Below are positions 58,495 to 64,000 of a DNA stretch of 64,000 bases, in pieces; within the stretch, counting starts at the first letter, position 1; each line of letters opens with the position of its first letter. The DNA is from Larkinella terrae (GTDB taxonomy: Bacteria; Bacteroidota; Bacteroidia; Cytophagales; Spirosomataceae). The notes below the pieces were generated by a model. It was not told the origin of the DNA. It ran no database searches and saw nothing but the letters and a program-made list of their open reading frames with translations. The stretch is taken from assembly GCF_009668025.1 (NCBI RefSeq), contig NZ_WJXZ01000001.1:599004-663003 (forward strand). Direction: 5' to 3'. The translations under genes were made by a program, and so were the position numbers.

Positions 58495-59180
58495 CGATTT
58501 GTTTGCTGCTGGCGATGCTGGCCCCGGACCTGCGGGCGCAATCGTCAATGAAATACCGCCGGATTCACCTGGAAGATTACGACGACAAACCAATCCGGTA
58601 CGGTTTTTTCTTTGCGGCCCCCGCCACCCGTTTCAACATCAAATACAGCGATGCGTACGTGAGTGCGGATTCGGCGCACCAGCTTTATTCGCCCAGTAAA
58701 GTCGGTTTTCGGGTTGGTTTCGTGATGAGCACCATTTTGAGCGAGCATTTTGACGTTCGGGTCACGCCCGCCGTATCGCTTTACAGCCGCTCGGTGGACT
58801 ACAACTATCCGGGCGGAACCAGCCGCAAGGAAGTGCGCGAATCGACCTGGCTGGAGTTTCCGGTTTTGCTGAAATACAAATCCAAACGGCGGATGAATTC
58901 GCGGATGTACCTCGTCGGCGGGGGGGCGCTCGGCATCGAAACCAATGTCCGTCGGCGCGAAACCGCCGGGGCAAGCCGTCTGCTGACCAAAAACCGGGAC
59001 CTCACGGTGGAATACGGCATCGGTTTCGAGCAGTTTTTCGAATTCTTCAAGTTTGCACCCGAGATCCGGTTTTCGCACGGTCTGGTCAATCTTTTTGAAC
59101 CAAACCAGGGCAACACGGCCAACATTGGTCTTCAAAAACTGCGAACACACACGGTGACGTTGTATTTAACGTTTGAATAA
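58440..59180 (+). CDS. PorT-family outer-membrane beta-barrel protein (T9SS-associated)
   Basis: A 246-residue exported protein: signal peptide ~10-35 (AICLLLAMLAPDLRA), then an eight-stranded barrel-like sequence with the family start YRRIHLEDYDDKPIRYGFF, DVRVTPAVSLYSRSVDYNYP and a C-terminal aromatic strand (VTLYLTFE). PorT is required for type IX secretion, and porT following ubiE is a recurrent order in Bacteroidota. No other T9SS gene is in this window. The start overlaps ubiE; a later start near the signal peptide is possible. Confidence 0.85.
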   Translation: MDTSYIWHLLYLHRKKSLAICLLLAMLAPDLRAQSSMKYRRIHLEDYDDKPIRYGFFFAAPATRFNIKYSDAYVSADSAHQLYSPSKVGFRVGFVMSTILSEHFDVRVTPAVSLYSRSVDYNYPGGTSRKEVRESTWLEFPVLLKYKSKRRMNSRMYLVGGGALGIETNVRRRETAGASRLLTKNRDLTVEYGIGFEQFFEFFKFAPEIRFSHGLVNLFEPNQGNTANIGLQKLRTHTVTLYLTFE

Positions 59181-59234
59181 ACCGCCTGACGCTGAATCGG
59201 TTGCAAAATAAGTTGTTTTTTTTTGGCTGAAAGC

Positions 59235-59266
59235 TTGCAGAATGCCTTTTGAAGCCGCTATATTTG
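59235..59266 (+). promoter_or_regulatory. Promoter of tRNA-Val
   Basis: TTG (59235-59237), a 21-nt spacer and TATATTTG (59259-59266) fit the Bacteroidota -33/-7 consensus 45 nt before the tRNA. Confidence 0.8.
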
Positions 59267-59310
59267 CACTCCCAAACGACGACAAAAAAGGCCGTTAGGA
59301 AATAAAAAAA

Positions 59311-59385
59311 GGGAGTTTAGCTCAGCTGGTTCAGAGCATCTGCCTTACAAGCAGAGGGTCGGCGGTTCGAACCCGTCAACTCCCA
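59311..59385 (+). tRNA. tRNA-Val, anticodon TAC
   Basis: The cloverleaf is complete: acceptor GGGAGTT (59311-59317) with AACTCCC (59378-59384), D arm GCTC/GAGC, anticodon stem TCTGC/GCAGA around the loop CTTACAA with anticodon TAC, and T arm GGCGGTTCGAACCC. The discriminator base is A and the CCA end is not encoded. Confidence 0.97.
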
Positions 59386-59396
59386 CGTTGAAAATC

Positions 59397-59434
59397 AAGC
59401 ACTTACAAATCGATGTAAGTGCTTTTTTGTTTTT
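59397..59434 (+). terminator. Intrinsic terminator of tRNA-Val
   Basis: A perfect 10-bp stem (AAGCACTTAC 59397-59406 with GTAAGTGCTT 59415-59424) and an 8-nt loop are followed by a T-rich run to ~59435. Confidence 0.92.
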
Positions 59435-59551
59435 GGTTTAAATAAATTGCGAATCTGTCAATCTTGAATTCAGCCGTCCCGATAGATTTTTTTCTCTCTT
59501 CAACAATCGGACCCCACGTTCATTGCATCCGATCCTGTTGCAAGTGGTTTC

Positions 59552-62281
59552 TCAGTCGCTTCGCAAACTCTTCACTGGATTGACTAAAGCAGCTTTAATG
59601 GCCTGGTAACTCACCGTCAGTAACGCAATGAGCAAAGCCAGCAGACCCGCCAACGCAAACATCCACCACTCCAGGGCAATGTGATAAGCATATCCCTGTA
59701 GCCATTGGTCAGCGGCCCACCAGGCGATCGGAAAGGCGATTCCATTGGCCATTAACACTAATTTAAGAAAGTCGCCCGACAGCAGCGCGGCCAGGTTGAC
59801 AGGGCTGGCTCCCAACACTTTCCGTACGCCAACTTCTTTGATGCGTTGTTCGGCGGAATACGTGGCCAGGCCAAATAGGCCCAGACAGGCGATAAAGATG
59901 GTGGCTAGTGCGACGCCAATCAGCAGGGTCTGGCGCCGGGCGTCTTCCTGATAGAAGAGCGCCAGTTGCTGATCCAGAAAATGATATTCAAACGGCTCAT
60001 TCGGATCGGCTTCCAGCAGCACGGCTTTCAGCTTTTCCAGGGTTTGAGAAATACCCTGGGCATCAATACGCGCCGTGTAATAGTCAATGACATGGATCGG
60101 ATTTTGGTTGTAGGCCAGGACTAACGGCTCAACCCTGGTCTTCAGGGACTGAAAATGAAAATCCTTCACGATTCCGATGACCCGCGCTTTGAAAGGCGTA
60201 TTGTCGGGGCTAACCGGCTGAAACCCGCTTCCTCCTGACATTGCTGGAATCTCCACCAATTGGTCGGACGGTTCGGTAATATGCAACCGGCGAGCCGCCG
60301 TTTCATTGAGCAGTACCGACGTGGAATCCGTTGGATTCACAAAGTTGCGTCCCGCCAGAAGTTTGATTTCAAACGTTTTGAGAAAGTCTTTATCCGCCCC
60401 AATCAAATAAGCGATTTGGGGTTCATGTGCTTTTCCTTGTGTGTTGATTTTAACGGTTCGATACGTTTTCCATTCACCCGGGACTCTCGAGGTAACCGAT
60501 ACGTTTTTTACCGAAGGGATCTTGGCCATATCGGCTTTGATTGTCTCGAACCGGTCTCGAGCGGTACCCGTATTGACATCAATAACCACCAGCAGATCTT
60601 TGTTGAATCCTAAATTAGCCGTGTTCAAAAACCGCACCTGCCAATAGAGCACAATGGTACCGATAATCAACACGGTAGAAATGGTAAACTGAAAAACCAC
60701 CAGGGCTTTGCGCACACTCAGGCTACCCCGCTGGTTGAACTGCATTCCCTTTAACAGGAGCGCCGGCTTGAACCCCGACAACAGCAGGGCGGGGTAACTG
60801 CCCGACAACACCCCAATCAGCAGGGTAGCGGCCAAGGTCATCAGCCAGATTCGGTAATCAGTGCTGAACCCCAGCGTAAGTTGTTTTTTGACAAACTGAT
60901 TGAAGAAGGGCAGCATGACATTAACCAGCACCAGGGCCACGAGCAATGAAAAAGTCGTCATCAGCAGGGCTTCCACCAGGAATTGATAGGCCAGATTGCT
61001 TCGTTCAGCCCCAATCGACTTACGAACGCCAATTTCCTTTAAGCGGTTGGAAGATCGTGCCGTGGCTAAATTCATGTAATTGATTCCGGCAATGCACAGC
61101 ACGAACAGCGCGATAAACGAGAAGATTCTAAGGTAAAAAGGACTTCCCTGAGCAATGGCCTCCACGTTTGAATTGCGGGCGCCATCGATGATTCCTTCCG
61201 AGTGGAGGTGAATATCCTTTAGCGCCTGTAAGCTAAAGGACAGCATGGTGCCTGGCTCGGGTTTAAAGTTGGCCAGCACCAGCTTCGTTAGTTTAGCTGA
61301 AACCGTTTCGGAACTTGTATTGGGTTTGAGAAGAAAATACACGGAAAAATCAGTGGACGCCCAATCACTGGATACCGTCTGCCTGTAATAATCAGTATTC
61401 CGATACGAAGCCTCAGACACCAACAAATTGAAGTCGAAACTCGAATTGGGCGGGTGATTTTTCAGAACGCCGGTCACCTTCAGCGGAGCGTCCATATGGC
61501 TAAACCGGAGCGTTTTCCCCAGTACCTGGATAGTGCCAAACAACCGCATGGCTAACTCTTCCGTAATAGCGATTGAATTGGGCTCCTTTAAAGCCGTATG
61601 TTTATCGCCCAGCACGAGAGGAAAATCAAAGATATGCAGGAAATTTTCGTCGGCATTCGTAACGGTTTCTTGAAAATTCACCGGGTTTTCGGGGTTGATC
61701 AGATTCGCCCGCCCGATGCGGGCCAAGCGCGTCGTGTTTTCAATTTCCGCAATAGTTTTCCGGGATTCTGCGGCCAGTTTATAACTGCCAGCAGCAACGG
61801 TGGTAGCCTCGCCTTTGACGCTTTTATACTCAACGACCCGGTAAATTCGGTTGGCGTTACGATGTTGTTGATCGAAGGTCAGCTCATCGAACAGGTACAG
61901 TCCGATGAGCAAAAAACAGGTAACCCCGAACGTAAGCCCGCCGATGTTGAGGGCTGTGTAGAGTTTGTTTCTGCTCAGGGTTCGAAAAGCGATTTTAAGG
62001 TAGTTGCGTAACATAGTGGGATGTAAACTAAAGGGTTGGGAATCGTCACGAGATTGTGAGCTTGTAGACCCGGAAAAGGGCCGAATCAGCCGCAGGACGG
62101 CCAGGGCATAGCGCCAGCGGGCTGCCGGCAAGCCGACGGTCTTTACCCAGTAGGCGTACATTTCCAGCAGATCACCTTGTAGCTCATCTTCCAGGCCAGC
62201 CGGGCAGAAGCGACTCAGTAACCAGTCAGCCCAGCGGGGTGGCCGCGCTGGGCGCCCGTTCTCATCGGTTAAGCGCCCCAT
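59552..62281 (-). CDS. ABC-type FtsX/MacB-family permease with prefix domain
   Basis: A 909-residue membrane protein. A short 'permease prefix domain 2' is N-terminal (~10-85; PRWADWLLSRFCPAGLEDEL, DLLEMYAYW), then two MacB_PCD/FtsX modules: a helix, a periplasmic domain and three helices each (first ~100-510, second ~555-905). Typical sequences are RTLSRNKLYTALNIGG, NYMNLATARSSNRLKEIGV and RIKEVGVRKVLGAS. Such proteins normally need an ABC ATPase, which is not adjacent. PadR-permease pairs are abundant in Spirosoma-like genomes. The start ATG 62281 overlaps the padR stop by 13 nt; a GTG at 62314 is also in frame. Confidence 0.9.
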   Translation of the reverse strand: MGRLTDENGRPARPPRWADWLLSRFCPAGLEDELQGDLLEMYAYWVKTVGLPAARWRYALAVLRLIRPFSGSTSSQSRDDSQPFSLHPTMLRNYLKIAFRTLSRNKLYTALNIGGLTFGVTCFLLIGLYLFDELTFDQQHRNANRIYRVVEYKSVKGEATTVAAGSYKLAAESRKTIAEIENTTRLARIGRANLINPENPVNFQETVTNADENFLHIFDFPLVLGDKHTALKEPNSIAITEELAMRLFGTIQVLGKTLRFSHMDAPLKVTGVLKNHPPNSSFDFNLLVSEASYRNTDYYRQTVSSDWASTDFSVYFLLKPNTSSETVSAKLTKLVLANFKPEPGTMLSFSLQALKDIHLHSEGIIDGARNSNVEAIAQGSPFYLRIFSFIALFVLCIAGINYMNLATARSSNRLKEIGVRKSIGAERSNLAYQFLVEALLMTTFSLLVALVLVNVMLPFFNQFVKKQLTLGFSTDYRIWLMTLAATLLIGVLSGSYPALLLSGFKPALLLKGMQFNQRGSLSVRKALVVFQFTISTVLIIGTIVLYWQVRFLNTANLGFNKDLLVVIDVNTGTARDRFETIKADMAKIPSVKNVSVTSRVPGEWKTYRTVKINTQGKAHEPQIAYLIGADKDFLKTFEIKLLAGRNFVNPTDSTSVLLNETAARRLHITEPSDQLVEIPAMSGGSGFQPVSPDNTPFKARVIGIVKDFHFQSLKTRVEPLVLAYNQNPIHVIDYYTARIDAQGISQTLEKLKAVLLEADPNEPFEYHFLDQQLALFYQEDARRQTLLIGVALATIFIACLGLFGLATYSAEQRIKEVGVRKVLGASPVNLAALLSGDFLKLVLMANGIAFPIAWWAADQWLQGYAYHIALEWWMFALAGLLALLIALLTVSYQAIKAALVNPVKSLRSD

Positions 62282-62607
62282 AGTTGTAGCACTGGCGTTG
62301 GAATCTGTTCCCACAACTGACTTCGTACTTGCCGAGACTCGATCAGCGCCCGTTGTCCAGCCACTGTGACGGTGAACAGGCGTTTCTGGCGCCCGCCCCG
62401 GTCGGTGGTGGCTCCTCCCATCTGAGAAGCGACAAACCCTTTTTCTTCCAGCCGCTGCAGGGTGGTGTGGACCGTGGGAAAGCTGATGCTGCGGTTCATC
62501 TGCTGGTCAATGGTCTGGGTAATGGCGGCACAGTACGCTGCCTCTTGCAGAGCAGCCACTGTCAGCAGGACGACTTCCTCCAACTCCCCTAAAAACGCTC
62601 GTTTCAT
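62269..62607 (-). CDS. PadR family transcriptional regulator
   Basis: A 112-residue PadR-type winged helix protein (MKRAFLGELEEVVLLTVAAL, SISFPTVHTTLQRLEEKGFV with recognition helix, DRGGRQKRLFTVTVAGQRAL wing, and a C-terminal dimerisation helix). It is translationally coupled to the large permease (13-nt overlap), and a 21-bp palindrome lies 25 nt before its start. It probably represses the operon until an unknown membrane or drug stress signal appears. The start is the ATG at 62607, as upstream extension is improbable. Confidence 0.92.
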   Translation of the reverse strand: MKRAFLGELEEVVLLTVAALQEAAYCAAITQTIDQQMNRSISFPTVHTTLQRLEEKGFVASQMGGATTDRGGRQKRLFTVTVAGQRALIESRQVRSQLWEQIPTPVLQLWGA

Positions 62608-62631
62608 AACCAACGGGACTATGATTAGTAT

Positions 62632-62652
62632 AGCATTTGTCGTACAAATGCT
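62632..62652. promoter_or_regulatory. Candidate PadR operator
   Basis: AGCATTTGT-CGT-ACAAATGCT is a perfect 9-bp inverted repeat with a 3-nt centre, 25 nt upstream of padR. It resembles the symmetric ATTTGT...ACAAAT form of many PadR sites. In the rest of the 353-bp gene-free stretch 62608-62960 I see only one CGGTTTT word and a small TGTCCA/TGGACA pair near 62722. Confidence 0.65.
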
Positions 62653-62960
62653 GGGCCAAACTTCCCAACTAAGCCTGGAAGCCTTTACAGGGGGTTTTTC
62701 TAAATCAGCCGGTGCTAAATTGTCCACTATTGGACAAGTGCTGTACAGAAGCGGACAGTAGTTCAGTACCTCCTTAAACGGCCATAAATGGATGTATTAC
62801 CTGAGATTGCTTTCGTCCTTGTTTGAAAATAGTGCTTCCCGCTTTGCGGTAAACCAGTTTTAGATAACGGATACGATAAAGGCTTGACACACCTGATCAG
62901 ACACGGTTTTCGCGACCTTTTTAACAGGGTTCTGCGAGACACACCTATCTACTTTGCTTG

Positions 62961-63284
62961 TTATCCTGTAATTTTCAATGATTGTATCCATTCATCAGCT
63001 ATCTCTAAATGATAACTCAATACGACAGGACTTCCGTCAAAATCTCCTGAAACTTCTACTTTTAAAAGACTTTCCGTTTCATTTTCTTCAAAGCTTATTG
63101 GCTTCATTGTAGCCTTGTAACGCTCGTTGGCATCCGCAATCCAATGCGCTATTTCTTTTCTTCCATTATGTGTTTTGCCCTCATCAAAAACGACGGCTGT
63201 TTCGGAAAAACAAGTTGCATAGCCAACGCTATCAAAGTTGTTTTGTGCTAGTACTAAATCGGCTACTACTTTGGGTAAATTCAT
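62961..63284 (-). CDS. SnoaL-like (NTF2 fold) protein
   Basis: A 107-residue protein of the SnoaL/nuclear transport factor 2-like superfamily, with a helix start (DLVLAQNNFDSVGYATCFSE), the acidic strand TAVVFDEGKTHNGRKEI and the cone-closing strands (SFEENETESLLKVEVSGDF). Such small cone-shaped proteins bind or isomerise small molecules. It lies downstream of the partial SDR on the same strand with a 28-nt gap, so the two are probably an operon. Both are AT-rich with little of the AAAACCG word, so recent transfer is likely. Confidence 0.8.
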   Translation of the reverse strand: MNLPKVVADLVLAQNNFDSVGYATCFSETAVVFDEGKTHNGRKEIAHWIADANERYKATMKPISFEENETESLLKVEVSGDFDGSPVVLSYHLEIADEWIQSLKITG

Positions 63285-63312
63285 TTTTTTGACTTTTAAT
63301 AGTTGAATAGTA

Positions 63313-64000
63313 TTAAACTGTTGGTACCGTACCACCATCAATTACAAATTCAGTTCCTGTCAAATAATTGGCTCTTGGTGAAACCAAAAAGCCAACGAAT
63401 TCGGCTACTTCTTCCGGTTCGGCGGGCCTGCCGTACGGTATTCCACCCATTGCATCCATGACACGTTGCTGCGCTTCTTCTACGGTACTATTCGCGTTTC
63501 TTGCAATTTCGCCCAGCCAGGCTACCGATGTTGTCGTATTGATCCATCCTGGCGAAACAGTCAGTACCCGAACACCCTTGGGGGTAACTTCATTGGATAA
63601 GCTTTTACTGTAATTGATCAATCCGGCTTTGGCAGCGGCATAGGGCAACGTAGATTCAAACAGGGGTAGTTTGCCTTGAATGGAAGCGATGTGAATAATA
63701 ACACCACTTTTTTGATCGATCATTTTTGGTAAAAATCCTCTATCCAGTCGAACAGGAGCAAGCAAATTCGCTTGTAGGGTTGATTCCCAGTCTTCATCCG
63801 TTAATACGGTAAAACCACCAGCGGGTGTTACTGAAGAACCAAGGTTGTTGACGAGGATGTCCAGCCTGCCATAAGTTGATAACACCTCGCTGATTACTTT
63901 TTGTGATCCTTCTGCCTTACTTAAATCGGAGGGAATGAAATGCAACTTGCTGTTTTCTTTTTCCGGTGCGTTTCTTGCGGTAATAATAATCGTTGCACCC
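63313..64000 (-). CDS. Short-chain dehydrogenase/reductase, partial (N-terminus beyond window)
   Basis: The C-terminal ~229 residues of a classical SDR; the start is right of position 64000. Visible are NNLGSSVTPAGG, the Ser of HIASIQGK, the catalytic pair in LPYAAAKAGLINYSKS (Y-x-x-x-K), VSPGWINT and the terminal LTGTEFVIDGGTVPTV. Substrate unknown. The residue pattern before this (a TARNAPEKEN segment) suggests only the first ~35-40 residues are missing. Confidence 0.9.
   Translation of the reverse strand, partial: GATIIITARNAPEKENSKLHFIPSDLSKAEGSQKVISEVLSTYGRLDILVNNLGSSVTPAGGFTVLTDEDWESTLQANLLAPVRLDRGFLPKMIDQKSGVIIHIASIQGKLPLFESTLPYAAAKAGLINYSKSLSNEVTPKGVRVLTVSPGWINTTTSVAWLGEIARNANSTVEEAQQRVMDAMGGIPYGRPAEPEEVAEFVGFLVSPRANYLTGTEFVIDGGTVPTV

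Noticed and set aside
1..64000. CRISPR array, prophage, complete insertion sequence or rRNA operon
   Set aside because: No regularly spaced direct repeats, transposase, integrase, phage structural gene or rRNA sequence could be found; the repeats present are inverted and word-based.

Overview
The window looks like part of a chromosome from a Bacteroidota bacterium of the order Cytophagales, probably the Spirosoma/Larkinella group. I infer this from the protein families and from promoters of the Bacteroidota type (TAnnTTTG at -7). Supporting families are GldE, a PorT-type outer-membrane protein, the Bacteroidota GlmU-like protein, AURKAIP1/COX24-type bS22, and the gene orders mutY-ssb-gldE and ubiE-porT. 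The species cannot be fixed from sequence reading alone. Most of the window is ordinary chromosome; no CRISPR array, prophage or complete insertion sequence is visible.

Layout. 1-4.8 kb: a GMC oxidoreductase (cut by the window edge) with its subunit-3 partner, an ECF sigma factor with two paralogous small membrane proteins, and two unknown exported proteins. 4.9-8 kb: RmlD-like reductase, cyclophilin, acetyltransferase, hemC. 8.2-9.8 kb: an AT-rich insert with a Crp/Fnr regulator and a short-chain dehydrogenase. 9.9-19.5 kb: housekeeping genes rimK with its retropepsin-like partner, holB, glmU-like, aroE, nagA, ribD, prmC and a MoxR ATPase. 19.5-20 kb: a hairpin-rich gap with a broken small gene. 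20-29.7 kb: a cell-envelope cluster with a tandem SGNH protein, Uma2 nuclease, MBOAT acyltransferase, two GT2 glycosyltransferases, two large membrane proteins and a DMT exporter. 29.8-36.3 kb: LptF/G permease, the divergent mntR/mntH pair with a clear operator, the Kup potassium transporter and a sugar-nucleotide epimerase. 36.4-43 kb: envelope proteins, then a signalling locus with a full PAS histidine kinase divergent from a kinase-like protein lacking its ATPase domain, which overlaps a REC-Crp response regulator. 43-51 kb: rng, bS22-like, TPR protein, HU, mutY, ssb, gldE and an FHA-PrsW fusion. 51-59 kb: a RES/Xre toxin-antitoxin pair, M28 peptidase, nucleoside hydrolase, Gfo/Idh/MocA oxidoreductase, ubiE, porT-like and tRNA-Val. 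59.5-64 kb: a PadR-controlled FtsX/MacB-type permease, a SnoaL-like protein and a partial short-chain dehydrogenase.

The most unusual content is not in the genes. First, about ten intergenic gaps are filled by imperfect inverted repeats built from a reiterated short word. At least five word families occur (TGAACAAT, GACCATTGAC, ATGGTTGGA, GGGGCAGAG, AGACAAGAGA), and most fill nearly the whole gap between two co-directional genes, starting at the upstream stop codon. Second, the heptamer AAAACCG/CGGTTTT is far more frequent than chance in the native sequence, in genes and gaps and on both strands, and is scarce in the AT-rich inserts. Third, the signalling locus at 40-43 kb has an unusual split architecture with a 22-bp Crp-type palindrome at a class II position. 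Several other operators, terminators and a possible pseudoknot are annotated below.
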